From NCBI GenBank assembly GCA_020853775.1, contig JADYYH010000062.1, forward strand, positions 1 through 64,000: 64,000 nucleotides of DNA. The letters run 5' to 3'. This document shows, one piece after another, positions 41,947 through 51,872 of this stretch; the stretch's first letter is position 1, and every line of letters begins with the position of its first letter. Position numbers and translations under genes: made by a program. Below the pieces are notes generated by a model. That model had not been told where the DNA came from. It did no database searches and saw only the letters and a list, made by a program, of their open reading frames with translations. This DNA is from Nitrospira sp. (GTDB lineage Bacteria; Nitrospirota; Nitrospiria; Nitrospirales; Nitrospiraceae).

Positions 41947-43122
41947 ATGCAAGGTCCAGACTGGAAAATCGGCCGCATGTTCGGCATTCCCATCCATGTG
42001 CATGCCTCCTGGCTCTTCGTATTTTTCTTCATGACCTGGTCGCTGGCGACGGGGTATCTGCCCGACATGTTGCCCGGCTTGTCCGAGCCTCGATATTGGG
42101 CGATGGGCAGCGTGGCCGCGCTGTTGTTGTTCGCCTCGGTCTTGTTGCACGAACTCGGTCATTCCTTGGTGGCGCTGCGGTACCGCATCCCGATCGGGCA
42201 GATTACGCTCTTCATCTTCGGCGGGGTGGCGCAGATGCGAAAAGAACCGCCCCATCCTCGGGCGGAATTCCTGATTGCGATCGCCGGCCCGCTGGTCAGT
42301 TTTGTGTTGGCCGGCATGTCCCTCGGGCTGGTGGCGGTCTTGGAATCGTTCCCGGCGGAGTCGTCTCTGCACGGCCTGATCGCCTTGGGCACCTTACTCG
42401 GCATGGTGAATACGCAGCTGGGCCTGTTTAATCTCCTGCCGGGCTTTCCGCTGGACGGAGGCCGCGCCTTGCGGGCCGGACTGTGGGCCTGGAGTAAGGA
42501 TTATTATCGCGCCACGAGCCAGGCTGCTCTCGTCGGACTGCTGTTCGGCGTCATGTTCGGGTTGTTTGGCGCACTGCTTCTTTTTGGAGCCCTGTCGGGT
42601 GCGGCGTCGAGCGCCCTTGCGAGCAGTGGCGGGTGGATCGTGCTGCTGGGGGCCTTTCTGTTTACGGCGGCGCGTGGAAGCCGGAAGCAGGCAGCCATTC
42701 GCGCCTCGCTGGCATCGGTGCCGGTTCGCGAGCTCATGGTCCGGAATGTCGTGGCGCTCTCTCCGGAGCTCTCGCTGGAAGAAGCGGTGAACCAATACTT
42801 CCTGCCGTACGGTTATGGAGGGTTTCCGGTGGTGCAGGACGGTCAGCTTCTCGGAGTGGTGGCGGTCCGTGATATTCAGGCGGTCAAAAATTCCCTCTGG
42901 GCCTTTCGCCGCGTCGCCGATATCATGCAACCCTCCAGCGACGACATGGTCGTCTCGCCGGATCTGTCGGCTATGCGGGCGTTAGAGCAGATGATGGCGG
43001 TCGGGGCCGAACGATTGGTCGTCGTGCAGGACGGTCAGTTGCTGGGCTTGGTGACACGCGCGGCCATCGGACATTTTATTGAGCAACGCCATCCCACAGG
43101 ACTGGGCGCCTCCTCTTCCTAG
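41947..43122 (+). CDS. M50 (site-2 protease) family membrane metalloprotease with two CBS domains
   Basis: A 391-residue protein. The zinc-binding HELGH lies in a transmembrane helix (VLLHELGHSLVAL, about 70), and the second metal motif NLLPGFPLDGGR lies near 167. About six hydrophobic helices precede two C-terminal CBS domains (about 265-380: VPVRELMVRNVVAL and VADIMQPSSDDMVV), which usually bind adenosyl nucleotides and may gate activity. The family cleaves membrane-bound substrates such as anti-sigma factors. ATG 41947 is preferred: the frame begins at 41911, but that part encodes no conserved residues and lies under the promoter. Divergent from the exported deacetylase. Confidence 0.9.
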   Translation: MQGPDWKIGRMFGIPIHVHASWLFVFFFMTWSLATGYLPDMLPGLSEPRYWAMGSVAALLLFASVLLHELGHSLVALRYRIPIGQITLFIFGGVAQMRKEPPHPRAEFLIAIAGPLVSFVLAGMSLGLVAVLESFPAESSLHGLIALGTLLGMVNTQLGLFNLLPGFPLDGGRALRAGLWAWSKDYYRATSQAALVGLLFGVMFGLFGALLLFGALSGAASSALASSGGWIVLLGAFLFTAARGSRKQAAIRASLASVPVRELMVRNVVALSPELSLEEAVNQYFLPYGYGGFPVVQDGQLLGVVAVRDIQAVKNSLWAFRRVADIMQPSSDDMVVSPDLSAMRALEQMMAVGAERLVVVQDGQLLGLVTRAAIGHFIEQRHPTGLGASSS

Positions 43123-43198
43123 CCCACCTGATCCCTTCCCAACGTCCCGCATCCAAACGGTCTCGACCGTCACCTGTGAGCGATCAAACGCGGAGTCA

Positions 43199-44050
43199 TC
43201 ACCCGGGGAGTGTCGCCGACTCATCGGGCATGGCCGGGTGCCGGCATTGGCATTCGTAAGTCACCACGGCACCCAGGAGGACGAGCGCCGAGGAGTAGTA
43301 CACCCACAGCAAGAGCAACACGACCTCAAGCAACGAACCATACAGTTGGGTATACACGGCTGCGTCTTCCAGATAGGTGACGAAGAGTACCTTGGCGGAG
43401 ACCCACAGTAGGCTGAACACCGCGCCGCCGATCGTCGCCTCTCGCCAGGTCGGCCGCTGGTGAGGAAGAAACCGGTACAAACAGGTGACGGAGGCGAACG
43501 CGAGCAGGAGCGGAAGGGTGTAGCTGAGCAGAAAGTCATGGGCGGCGATTGCCACCAAATTCATGCCGAGAAAACGGGGTGCGTAGGCCGTGAGGAGCTC
43601 GATTGCCTGGGTCGCCACGAAGGAGATGAGGGTCAAAAATCCCAGCATCCAGATCAACGCCACGGCCACCAGCGTCGAAATCAACGGATGCCGCTTGGCG
43701 GCCGTGCCGAACACGGTGTTCATCGCATAGTCCAACTCGTAGAAGACCAGCGCGCTGAACCAGCCGAAGGCCAGGAACACGGCCCAACGCACCTCTTCCT
43801 GTTCCGCGACCCGGCGAATGTCCCTGGCGAGGCGTTCGCCCATGCTGGGAAGAAATCCTTTCAGGAAGCCGAGCAGAAACTGATAGCCGATCACGTCCTG
43901 GCTGACGATGAAACTGATGCCGTAGAGCAACAAGAACACCATCGGGAAGAGGGAGAGGATAGAGTAGAACGCCAACGAGGCCGCCAGGCTGGGGCAGCCG
44001 CGGCGTCGAAACGTGTCGAACACGTTGGAGAGAAATGTGAGTTCAGTCAT
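43199..44050 (-). CDS. YihY/UPF0761 family membrane protein
   Basis: A 283-residue protein with six predicted transmembrane helices. The start LAASLAFYSILSLFPMVFLLL and the later WREATIGGAVFSLLWVSAKVLFVTYL and QLYGSLLEVVLLLLWVYYSSALVLLGA are hallmark segments of YihY/BrkB proteins (formerly misnamed ribonuclease BN). Function is not established. ATG 44050 is chosen; the frame is open upstream to 44983, but that stretch overlaps nuoN in antiphase and is not real. It lies 137 bp beyond nuoN in the same direction, with a hairpin between, so it is probably expressed separately or at low level from the nuo transcript. Confidence 0.88.
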   Translation of the reverse strand: MTELTFLSNVFDTFRRRGCPSLAASLAFYSILSLFPMVFLLLYGISFIVSQDVIGYQFLLGFLKGFLPSMGERLARDIRRVAEQEEVRWAVFLAFGWFSALVFYELDYAMNTVFGTAAKRHPLISTLVAVALIWMLGFLTLISFVATQAIELLTAYAPRFLGMNLVAIAAHDFLLSYTLPLLLAFASVTCLYRFLPHQRPTWREATIGGAVFSLLWVSAKVLFVTYLEDAAVYTQLYGSLLEVVLLLLWVYYSSALVLLGAVVTYECQCRHPAMPDESATLPG

Positions 44051-44148
44051 GCAGACCCGCGCGATTCCGGATCGGTGCGGAGCGATGGACGCCTCGGAGT
44101 GTTGAGAAGAGCCGGGCAAGGCACGGCGGCACGAACTCGGGATATCGA

Positions 44149-44181
44149 GGCGCTGGTCCAGGTGACCTGAACCCTGGCGCC
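44149..44181 (-). terminator. hairpin after the nuo operon
   Basis: GGCGC and GCGCC ends (44149-44153 and 44177-44181) enclose a second stem of about nine pairs with one wobble. It lies 7-39 bases beyond the nuoN stop on the minus strand. There is no T-run, so factor-independent termination is not assured. Confidence 0.4.
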
Positions 44182-44187
44182 TGGAGG

Positions 44188-45663
44188 CTACTTCAGTAAC
44201 GGTGCCGCATGGGTGGCCAGCGACCACAGGCCGTTCGGGAAGAGTCCGAGAAAAACCACGCCGGCAAGGGCGCATGCGAGAACAAAGGACAGCGCGGGGG
44301 AGGCTTCCAGCCGCGAGTGAGTGGTCACGGATCCCTCGGGCTCGCGCATGTACATCACCATCACGATCCGCAAATAGTAGAACGCGGAGATGGCGGCGAA
44401 GAGCACTGCGACCACGGCCAGCCAGGTCATGCCGCCGTTCACGGCGGCCATGAAGATATAGAATTTGCCGATAAAGCCCGCGGTTGGAGGAATGCCGGCC
44501 AGCGAGACCAGGAACACCAGCATGAAGAACGCCGCGAGCGGTTCGCGTTTGGCCAGTCCGGCGTAATCCTCGATGTTCTCGCTCTCCTGCCCTTCTTTGC
44601 GCAACATGCCGACCAGGGCGAAGGCCCCGAGGGTCATAAAGGAATACACCGCGATATACAGCAAGACGCTGGCGAATCCGCTGGAGGGGCCTTCGCCGCT
44701 GTGACGGGCCGCCACCACGACGCCGATGAGGGCGTATCCAGCATGGGCGATGCTGGAGTAGGCCAGCATCCGTTTGATGTTGGTCTGGACGATCGCGACC
44801 AGATTGCCCAAGGCCAAGGTGGCCAGGCAAATAATGGTGAACAGGACCGACCAGTCCGCGCTCGCTCCTCCCAGGCCTTCGACGAACACCCGGAGGAAGG
44901 CGCCGAAACTGGCGGCTTTGGAGGCCACGGCCATAAACGCGGTGACCGAGGTCGGCGCCCCTTGATAGACGTCCGGGGTCCACATATGGAAGGGCACGAC
45001 TGCTAACTTGAATCCGAACCCGACGGCCAATAACACCAGTGCCAGGGACAACATCGGATTGGCGGTGCCGTGCGCCGTGATAGCCTCGGCGATCACGGGC
45101 AACCGCGTACTGCCGGCCAGACCGAACAGCAGCGAGATCCCGTACAGCAAGACGCCGGAGGAGAAGGCACCCAGCACAAAATACTTGGCCGAGGCTTCCA
45201 GCGAGCGGGCTTCCGTTCTCTTCAACCCGGCCATGACATAGAGCGACAGGGACATCAATTCGGTGCCGAGATAAATGGTGAGCAGGTCGGCGCCGGATAC
45301 CATGACCATCATCCCGACCAACGCCAACAGAATAAAGCCGTAGTATTCCCCGATGCTCAGTCGTTCCGCTTTGAGATAGGCCAGAGACAGGAGGACAGTG
45401 AGGCCGGTGACGATATACAGCAGGAGTTTCCAGAAGGCGCCGTACGAATCGATCACGACCAGATTACTGAAGGCATACGTACGACCGGTCAGCTGGGTGG
45501 AGGTCAGACCTATGCACATCGCGAGCGCGCCCAACGTCAACCAGGCGAGCACGTCCTTTTTGTCGGTTCCCAGGATGGGGTCAAGGGCCAGAATGAGGCA
45601 GGCCGTGCCGATGACGATCAGTTCGGGAAGAATGGCGAGGAGGTCTTGGAGTGGAAAGGTCAT
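44188..45663 (-). CDS. nuoN: NADH-quinone oxidoreductase subunit N
   Basis: A 491-residue antiporter-like subunit with about 14 transmembrane helices, one of the three proton-pumping modules of complex I. VPFHMWTPDVYQGAPTSVTAFMAVASKAASFGAFLR and LAYSSIAHAGYALIGVV are the conserved proton-channel segments. Last gene of the operon. Its start overlaps the nuoM stop by ATGA (45660-45663), so it is translationally coupled. Confidence 0.97.
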   Translation of the reverse strand: MTFPLQDLLAILPELIVIGTACLILALDPILGTDKKDVLAWLTLGALAMCIGLTSTQLTGRTYAFSNLVVIDSYGAFWKLLLYIVTGLTVLLSLAYLKAERLSIGEYYGFILLALVGMMVMVSGADLLTIYLGTELMSLSLYVMAGLKRTEARSLEASAKYFVLGAFSSGVLLYGISLLFGLAGSTRLPVIAEAITAHGTANPMLSLALVLLAVGFGFKLAVVPFHMWTPDVYQGAPTSVTAFMAVASKAASFGAFLRVFVEGLGGASADWSVLFTIICLATLALGNLVAIVQTNIKRMLAYSSIAHAGYALIGVVVAARHSGEGPSSGFASVLLYIAVYSFMTLGAFALVGMLRKEGQESENIEDYAGLAKREPLAAFFMLVFLVSLAGIPPTAGFIGKFYIFMAAVNGGMTWLAVVAVLFAAISAFYYLRIVMVMYMREPEGSVTTHSRLEASPALSFVLACALAGVVFLGLFPNGLWSLATHAAPLLK

Positions 45664-47219
45664 CGTGCCGTTGCCTGTTCAGAAGATGAGGGAGCGATGG
45701 CTGCCATCGTTGCCGCTGTGCTCGGAAGCGAGGGTCGCTGAGGCGCAGTCGCATAGGCGGGAGCCTTTTGCCCGTTCAAGAGATTCGTGACGCTGGCATG
45801 CATGCGGCTCAACAGCGGGTTCGGGAAAATTCCCAACACGAAGACCAGCACGATCAGGGGTACGAGCGTGGCCGTCTCTCTGGCATTGAGGTCCAGGAGA
45901 TGTGCGCGATGCGCTGGGGCGGGCGTGCCGAACACCACCCGTTGCATAAGCCAGAGCATATAGGCGGCGGCCAGAATGACGCCCAGCGCGGCGAAGGCCG
46001 TGGCAAACTGGCTCCAGACAAACGTCCCGGCCAACACGAGGAATTCGCCGACGAAACTGTTGGTGCCCGGAAGTCCCAATGAGGACAGGGCGAAAATCAT
46101 CAAGAAAATAGCGTAACGGGGCATGGGGCCGGCCAGTCCGGTGTTGTCCAGAATCTGGCGGCTATGCGTCCGTTCATACACGATGCCCACACAGAGGAAC
46201 AGTCCACCCGTGGTAATCCCGTGGTTGACCATCTGCATGACCGCCCCTTCGATGCCCTGGATGTTGAGGACGAAAATGCCTAACGTGACGAATCCCATGT
46301 GACTGACGCTGGAGTAGGCAATCAGCTTCTTGATGTCTGACTGCGCCAGGGCCATATAGGCGCCATAAATGATGGCCACGATCGACAGGGCGATCATCGG
46401 TTTGGTGAATGCCGCGGTCGCATCGGGGAGCATCGGCAAAGTGAACCTGAGGAATCCGTAGGTCCCCATTTTCAGCAACACGCTGGCCAGAATGACGCTG
46501 CCCGCGGTCGGCGCTTCCACGTGCGCGTCCGGCAGCCAGGTATGGAAGGGAAACATCGGCACCTTGACCGCGAAGGCGGCGAAGAAGGCCAGGAACAGCC
46601 ACATCTGGAGCGACGCGCCATAGGTCCCGCGGCTGAGTTCAAGGATGTCGAACGTATGCCCGCCCTGGAAGTAGAGCACGAGGATGGCGACCAGGAGGAG
46701 CAAGCTTCCCGCCAACGTGTAGAGGAAGAATTTGATGGCCGCATAGAGGCGATTGGGACCGCCCCAGACGCCGATGAGCAGATACATCGGAATCAACATG
46801 ACTTCCCAGAACACATAGAACAGCACGAAATCCAGCGCCACGAATACGCCCACCATCGCCGCTTCCATGATCAGGAGCATCGACATAAACAGCTGCACGC
46901 GTTTTTCGATGGCCGTCCAGGACACGGTGACGCAAAACGGCATGAGGAAGGTCGTCATCAGCACCAGTGGGAAGCTGATGCCATCCATGCCCAGGCTATA
47001 GTTCACCGGCGGAGAACTGATCCAGGACGCCCGTTCCACGAACTGCATGTTGGCGGTAGAGGTGTCGAACAGCCACCAGAGCGGCAAGGAGAGGAGAAAA
47101 TTGCCGACAGTGAAGCCGAGAGCGACCCAACGGGACGACTCAGCCTTGACCAGGAAGCAGAGCACCGCTCCGATCAGCGGAAAAAATACGATCAGGCTCA
47201 ACCAGGGGAACGACGTCAC
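45660..47219 (-). CDS. nuoM: NADH-quinone oxidoreductase subunit M
   Basis: A 519-residue antiporter-like subunit with about 14 helices; conserved PMYLLIGVWGGPNRLYAAIKFF and PMFPFHTWLPDAHVEAPTAGSV segments. The C-terminal 35 residues after the last helix are Ala/Pro-rich (AYATAPQRPSLPSTAATMAAIA), longer than usual. Only one nuoM copy is present, so this operon is not of the two-NuoM type. It is 98 bp downstream of nuoL and overlaps nuoN by four bases. Confidence 0.97.
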   Translation of the reverse strand: MTSFPWLSLIVFFPLIGAVLCFLVKAESSRWVALGFTVGNFLLSLPLWWLFDTSTANMQFVERASWISSPPVNYSLGMDGISFPLVLMTTFLMPFCVTVSWTAIEKRVQLFMSMLLIMEAAMVGVFVALDFVLFYVFWEVMLIPMYLLIGVWGGPNRLYAAIKFFLYTLAGSLLLLVAILVLYFQGGHTFDILELSRGTYGASLQMWLFLAFFAAFAVKVPMFPFHTWLPDAHVEAPTAGSVILASVLLKMGTYGFLRFTLPMLPDATAAFTKPMIALSIVAIIYGAYMALAQSDIKKLIAYSSVSHMGFVTLGIFVLNIQGIEGAVMQMVNHGITTGGLFLCVGIVYERTHSRQILDNTGLAGPMPRYAIFLMIFALSSLGLPGTNSFVGEFLVLAGTFVWSQFATAFAALGVILAAAYMLWLMQRVVFGTPAPAHRAHLLDLNARETATLVPLIVLVFVLGIFPNPLLSRMHASVTNLLNGQKAPAYATAPQRPSLPSTAATMAAIAPSSSEQATAR

Positions 47220-47317
47220 GAAATTCTACTCCGTAGGTGATACGTGAGACGTACAACATCAAACGTGAAACGCAGATAGGACTTTTCGGTCGTCAGGGGT
47301 TTCACGATCTCTTCCCA

Positions 47318-49216
47318 CTACAGCAGCAAATACACCGTCAAGATGACCACGGCGCCCAGTGTCATGCCGAGCGCGTAATGTTGCGTCTGTCCGCTCTGCG
47401 TCAGCCGGATCAGCCAGCCGCCCCAGGCCACTGCACGGGCGACGCCATTGACGGCGCCGTCGATCACGGCCACATCGACATGTTTCCACAACCCATGCGC
47501 GGCCGACAGGGTCGGATGGACGAAGGAGCGGTCGTAGGCTTCATCGATATACCACTTGTGCAACGACAGCTCGTAGGCTGCCCGCCACTGATGCGCGAGG
47601 CGATCCGGCAGGCCGGGATTCAGCACATACAGGTAGTAGGCCGCGCCGATTCCGGTCAGTCCCATCAGGGTCGCCAGCGCCATGATGCCCAAGGCCGCGC
47701 CTCCCTCATGATGGGCCTCTCCGCCTTCGCCATGAAAAACCGGTTCCAGAAAGGCCGGGATCCCGAGGTAGCCGGCGACGATACTCAGCACGGCCAGCAC
47801 CATCAGCGGCGCCGTCATCGTGGTCGAAGGCTCGTGAACATGCCCCGCATGGTGTGGATCGATGTGAGACTTGCCCCAGAAGGTGACGAACACGAGCCGG
47901 AAACTATAGAAGGCGGTCAACCCCGCCGTCACTAATCCGCAAATGGTGAGGACCTGACCCAACGGTCCGGCCGACCAGGAGGAGACCAGCAGATCATCCT
48001 TGCTGAAGAAGCCGGCGGTCAGCGGGAACCCGGCCAACGCGAGTGAGCCCACGAGGAAAGTCCAATAGGTGACGGGGAGCTTGTCTTTCAGGCCGCCCAT
48101 GTGGCGCATGTCCTGTTCGTGATGCAGCGCGATAATGACCGAGCCGCAACCCAAAAACAGCAGCGCTTTGAAGGCACCATGGGTCAGCAGGTGGTACATG
48201 CCGGCGCTGTACGCGCCCAAGCCGCAGGCCATGACCATGTACCCCAGCTGGCTCATGGTCGAATAGGCCACCACCCGCTTGATGTCCGTTTGGGTCAAGG
48301 CGATGGTGGCGCCCAGCATCATCGTGAGCGCGCCGACCAGTGCGACAACCGTCATGGCCGTGGGCGACAGGTTATACAGCGGGGCCAAGCGTGCAACCAT
48401 GAAGACGCCTGCCGTGACCATGGTGGCGGCATGGATCAAGGCTGAAATCGGGGTCGGGCCTTCCATCGCGTCCGGCAGCCAGACATGCAAGGGGACTTGC
48501 GCCGATTTGCCGATCGCCCCGATGAAGAGCAGGAGACAGATCATGGTCATGACCGACACGTCCCAGGTGCCGCCGAAGGGGCCGAGGAGGTTCGTCGTCT
48601 TGGAGGCTAGTTGTCCTGCTTGTGCAAAGACCGTGGCATAGTCGAGCGAGCCGAAGGAGTACCAGACGAGGAAGAGGCCAAGGATAAACCCAAAGTCGCC
48701 GACGCGGTTGACGAGGAAAGCCTTTGTCGCGGCGGCGCAGGCGCTGGCCCGTTCATACCAGTGTCCGATCAGGAGATAGGAACAGAGGCCGACGGCTTCC
48801 CAGAACACGAACAACTGCAGGAGATTATCGGCCATCACCAGCATCAGCATCGAGAAGGTGAAGAGGGCGATATAGGCGAAGAAGCGGGCGTACCCGGGCT
48901 CGCCGTGCATGTAGCCGATTGTGTAGATGTGCACGAGCGTACTGACGGTGGTGACCAGGATCAGCATGACGGCAGTCAGGCGATCGATGGAAATGCCGAT
49001 GTGAATATCCAGGTTGCCTGAGGTCAGCCAGGTGTAGAGGTTCACATGGACGGCCTGGCCGGTTGCGACGTCATGCAAGGCCATAAGCGACAGCAGGAAC
49101 GAGCCCACCATCGCGGGGACTGCTACCAGATGCGCGCGGTCCTTGATCCATTGTTCGCCGATGCCGACGATCAGGAAGGAGAACAAGGGCAGAAATGGAA
49201 TCAGCGCGTACAGCAT
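47318..49216 (-). CDS. nuoL: NADH-quinone oxidoreductase subunit L
   Basis: A 632-residue distal proton pump with 14-16 helices and the C-terminal lateral helix expected of NuoL. Recognisable are VGLCSYLLIGHWYERASACAAATKAF, VPLHVWLPDAMEGPTPISALIHAAT and AYSTMSQLGYMVMACGLGAY. Residues 445-560 carry His-rich loops (HIDPHHAGHVHEPS). It is separated by 16 bp from nuoK. A 98-bp gap to nuoM holds CGTGARACGT-type repeats. Confidence 0.97.
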   Translation of the reverse strand: MLYALIPFLPLFSFLIVGIGEQWIKDRAHLVAVPAMVGSFLLSLMALHDVATGQAVHVNLYTWLTSGNLDIHIGISIDRLTAVMLILVTTVSTLVHIYTIGYMHGEPGYARFFAYIALFTFSMLMLVMADNLLQLFVFWEAVGLCSYLLIGHWYERASACAAATKAFLVNRVGDFGFILGLFLVWYSFGSLDYATVFAQAGQLASKTTNLLGPFGGTWDVSVMTMICLLLFIGAIGKSAQVPLHVWLPDAMEGPTPISALIHAATMVTAGVFMVARLAPLYNLSPTAMTVVALVGALTMMLGATIALTQTDIKRVVAYSTMSQLGYMVMACGLGAYSAGMYHLLTHGAFKALLFLGCGSVIIALHHEQDMRHMGGLKDKLPVTYWTFLVGSLALAGFPLTAGFFSKDDLLVSSWSAGPLGQVLTICGLVTAGLTAFYSFRLVFVTFWGKSHIDPHHAGHVHEPSTTMTAPLMVLAVLSIVAGYLGIPAFLEPVFHGEGGEAHHEGGAALGIMALATLMGLTGIGAAYYLYVLNPGLPDRLAHQWRAAYELSLHKWYIDEAYDRSFVHPTLSAAHGLWKHVDVAVIDGAVNGVARAVAWGGWLIRLTQSGQTQHYALGMTLGAVVILTVYLLL

Positions 49217-49232
49217 CGTTGGTACGGTCGGC

Positions 49233-49538
49233 CTATCGTTTCAACAGGTTGAGATCGTCGATATAGATCGAGGAATTGGTCCGGTGCAGGGCGATAATAA
49301 TGGCCAGGCCTATGGCCACTTCCGCCGCGGCCACGGTCAAGGCGAAGAACACGAAGACCTGTCCCGCGACATTGTGAAAATATTCCGAAAAGGCCACGAA
49401 GTTGATGTTCGTGGCGTTCAGCATCAGTTCGACCGACAGCAAAATGACAATGATGTTCCGCCGGATGAGCACGCCCACCACGCCGGTCAGAAACACAAAC
49501 CCGCTCAGGACCAGATAATACGATAAAGGGACAGTCAT
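49233..49538 (-). CDS. nuoK: NADH-quinone oxidoreductase subunit K
   Basis: A 101-residue membrane subunit with three helices. The conserved membrane glutamates are visible in LLSVELMLNATNIN and in VAAAEVAIGLAIIIAL; they are needed for proton translocation near the quinone-coupling end of the membrane arm. It lies 11 bp from nuoJ and 16 bp from nuoL, in the standard order. Confidence 0.97.
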   Translation of the reverse strand: MTVPLSYYLVLSGFVFLTGVVGVLIRRNIIVILLSVELMLNATNINFVAFSEYFHNVAGQVFVFFALTVAAAEVAIGLAIIIALHRTNSSIYIDDLNLLKR

Positions 49539-49549
49539 GACAGTACCGG

Positions 49550-50065
49550 TTATTGCTGCACGTGTTCGTTGAGGTCTTTTTTCGCCAGAATGATCGCCCC
49601 GATCATGGCCACCAGCAGGATCAGCGAGGCGACTTCAAAGGGAAACAAATAGGTCGAATACAAGGCTTCTCCGATCGTTTCCGTATTGCCTGCTCCTGCG
49701 ACGGGATCTGCCGAGACTGCCGGGGCCGAGGCTGCCGTCCGCGATTGAATCAGTAACAGGATGACTTCCGTGCACAACATCACACCCAGAAGTCCTGCGA
49801 CGGGGAGTTGGTTGTGATAGCGCTCTTCAGACTTGATGCTCAGTAACATGACCACGAAGAGATACAGCACCAGGATCGCGCCGGCATAGACGACGATCTG
49901 CACCGCTGCCAGGAACTCCGCGTGCAGGGTGACGTAAAGTCCCGCCACATGAAAAAACATGATCAACAGGGACAACGCGCTGTAGACCGGGTTTCGCAAG
50001 GCGACCACCAGCACGGAAGTGGTGGCGATCACCGCAGCAAAATAGAAGAAGAAAATGTGATCCAT
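49550..50065 (-). CDS. nuoJ: NADH-quinone oxidoreductase subunit J
   Basis: A 171-residue membrane subunit with five helices. AALSLLIMFFHVAGLYVTLHAEFLAAVQIVVYAGAILVLYLFVVML is the conserved TM2-TM3 region, which includes the pi-bulge helix that changes conformation during turnover. The C-terminus has a periplasmic Ala-rich loop (TAASAPAVSADPVAGAGN). It follows nuoI after a 130-bp gap that contains a perfect 8-base dyad (50144-50151/50182-50189). Confidence 0.96.
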   Translation of the reverse strand: MDHIFFFYFAAVIATTSVLVVALRNPVYSALSLLIMFFHVAGLYVTLHAEFLAAVQIVVYAGAILVLYLFVVMLLSIKSEERYHNQLPVAGLLGVMLCTEVILLLIQSRTAASAPAVSADPVAGAGNTETIGEALYSTYLFPFEVASLILLVAMIGAIILAKKDLNEHVQQ

Positions 50066-50143
50066 GCGTCCGTTATCTCGTCCGAATCAACTAAGAGATC
50101 CTGCCCCCTATCGCCCTGGCTTTCTGCTCGGTGGCAGCTTGTT

Positions 50144-50189
50144 CGCCTCGTTCGTCTCTGTGTGGGGGGCCAGCACGGAGGACGAGGCG
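50144..50189. repeat. dyad in the nuoI-nuoJ gap
   Basis: Perfect arms CGCCTCGT (50144-50151) and ACGAGGCG (50182-50189) separated by 30 bases, in the 130-bp gap between nuoI and nuoJ. It may fold in the mRNA and affect stability or partial termination. Confidence 0.35.
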
Positions 50190-50195
50190 GATGGC

Positions 50196-50771
50196 CTAGT
50201 TCTCCTTTTGCGGGAGATGCTTGAACGTCACGTTAAAAAACGCCACGTTCGGATGCTGCAGCTCAAGGCGCTTTTCCCGGACGGGATAGGCGCGATCGCC
50301 GATGGCAAGCAGCTGTTGTTTATTGAGATGGAGTTGGCGCTTGTCGTACACGGCCCACTCGAATTCGCGGGTCATGCCCAGGGCATCCACGGGACAGGCG
50401 TCGACGCAGAGACCGCAGAAGAGGCATCGCGTCATATCCATGTAGTATTCCTTGGAATACCGCTTCGTCGGTTCCCCCGGGACCTCGCCGCTGACAACCC
50501 GGATCACGCGCGAGGGGCAGGCCGCTTCGCAGAGGTCGCATCCGACGCATTTTTCCGTCCCGTCGTCATACCGCAGCAAGGCCAGCATGCCGCGGTAGTT
50601 GTCGGGCAAGAGGCGCTTCTCATGCGGGTATTGTAAAGTGATCGGTTTGTAGTTGAGCAAGTGCGTGAGCGTGGCCTTCATGCCCACCAGGAGTTCATAG
50701 AAGGTCAGCGTCTTCAGCCAATCGCCGAGCGACGGTTTCCGCTTAGGTTGTGCCGTAGTGGCGACGTTCAT
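50196..50771 (-). CDS. nuoI: NADH-quinone oxidoreductase subunit I
   Basis: A 191-residue peripheral subunit that carries clusters N6a and N6b, which link NuoG to NuoB. Two complete C-x2-C-x2-C-x3-C-P ferredoxin motifs are present: CVGCDLCEAACP and CLFCGLCVDACP. The N-terminal extension is typical of the bacterial form. It starts nine bp after nuoH. Confidence 0.97.
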   Translation of the reverse strand: MNVATTAQPKRKPSLGDWLKTLTFYELLVGMKATLTHLLNYKPITLQYPHEKRLLPDNYRGMLALLRYDDGTEKCVGCDLCEAACPSRVIRVVSGEVPGEPTKRYSKEYYMDMTRCLFCGLCVDACPVDALGMTREFEWAVYDKRQLHLNKQQLLAIGDRAYPVREKRLELQHPNVAFFNVTFKHLPQKEN

Positions 50772-50780
50772 TTCGCTCCG

Positions 50781-51848
50781 TTACCGCGGGAAGAAATAGG
50801 CGGCGATGGCCGTCAATACGATGTTGCCAAGGGCGATGGGCAACATCACCTTCCAGCCGAACCGCATCAGTTGGTCATACCGCAGGCGGGGCAATGTGGC
50901 CCGCAGCCAGAAGAACAGGAACAGGAAGAAGTAGACCTTCGCGGCAAACCAGACGACATTTTCCATCCACGCGATGCGTTCCAGGCCGATGTACTCGAGG
51001 ATGGTGCCGGGATAGGGGGCGTTCCAGCCGCCTAAAAACAGCGCCGCCGCCACGCAGGACACCAGGATCATGTTCGCGTATTCCGCGATGAAGAAAAACG
51101 CGAAGCGCATGCCGCTGTATTCGGTGAAAAACCCGGCGACCAACTCGCTTTCGGCCTCAGGCAGGTCGAACGGCACCCGGTTCGTTTCCGCCACCGACGA
51201 AATGACGTAGACGACAAACGCGAAGATCTGCGGGAACGGCATGGCGATGATGAACCAGTTCCAGAACCCGCCGGCCTGCGCTTCCGTGATTTTCACGAGG
51301 CTCAAAGAGCCGGACAGGAGGATGACGCCCACAATCGCGAGGCCGACGTTCAATTCATAACTGATCACCTGCGCGGCGGAACGGAGCCCGCCGAGGAGTG
51401 AATATTTGCTGTTCGAGGACCAGCCGCCAAGGATGATGCCGTAGGCGCCGATGGAGGCAAAGGCCAGAATGTAGAGGATGCCGATATTGATATCGCTGAT
51501 GACGAACGGCTTGACCTGCATGCCGAACAACTCGATGGTCATGGTCGGCCCGAAGGGAATCACGGCAAACCCGATCAGGGCCGGCACCAAGGCGAGAATA
51601 GGCGCGAGCGTGAAGAGGAACTTGTTCGCGCCGGCCGGAATAATGTCTTCCTTGAAGAAGAGTTTCAATCCGTCTGCGATCGGTTGCAGCACGCCATAGG
51701 GGCCGACTTCCATCGGGCCCATGCGATCCTGCATCCAGCCGAGCACTTTCCGCTCCGCGAGGGTCAGGACCATGACGGTCAGCATCACCACTCCCATTAC
51801 CGCGGCGATTTGAGCTAACGACACCGCCAGTCGTAATCCGATTTCCAT
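50781..51848 (-). CDS. nuoH: NADH-quinone oxidoreductase subunit H
   Basis: A 355-residue membrane subunit with eight or nine helices, forming the quinone chamber together with NuoB and Nuo[35 protein letters not shown] is the conserved first loop, and [24 protein letters not shown] contains the acidic residues of the E-channel. It follows nuoG after 24 bp, in the usual order. Confidence 0.97.
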   Translation of the reverse strand: MEIGLRLAVSLAQIAAVMGVVMLTVMVLTLAERKVLGWMQDRMGPMEVGPYGVLQPIADGLKLFFKEDIIPAGANKFLFTLAPILALVPALIGFAVIPFGPTMTIELFGMQVKPFVISDINIGILYILAFASIGAYGIILGGWSSNSKYSLLGGLRSAAQVISYELNVGLAIVGVILLSGSLSLVKITEAQAGGFWNWFIIAMPFPQIFAFVVYVISSVAETNRVPFDLPEAESELVAGFFTEYSGMRFAFFFIAEYANMILVSCVAAALFLGGWNAPYPGTILEYIGLERIAWMENVVWFAAKVYFFLFLFFWLRATLPRLRYDQLMRFGWKVMLPIALGNIVLTAIAAYFFPR

Positions 51849-51872
51849 AACAGCAATACTCCTCGTCCCGTC

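Noticed and set aside
41152-42372. 406-residue version of the exported deacetylase
   Set aside because: The upstream part overlaps the M50 protease on the other strand and would precede the signal peptide.
43199-44983. 594-residue version of the YihY-like gene
   Set aside because: The upstream half overlaps nuoN in another frame; YihY sequence begins only at ATG 44050.
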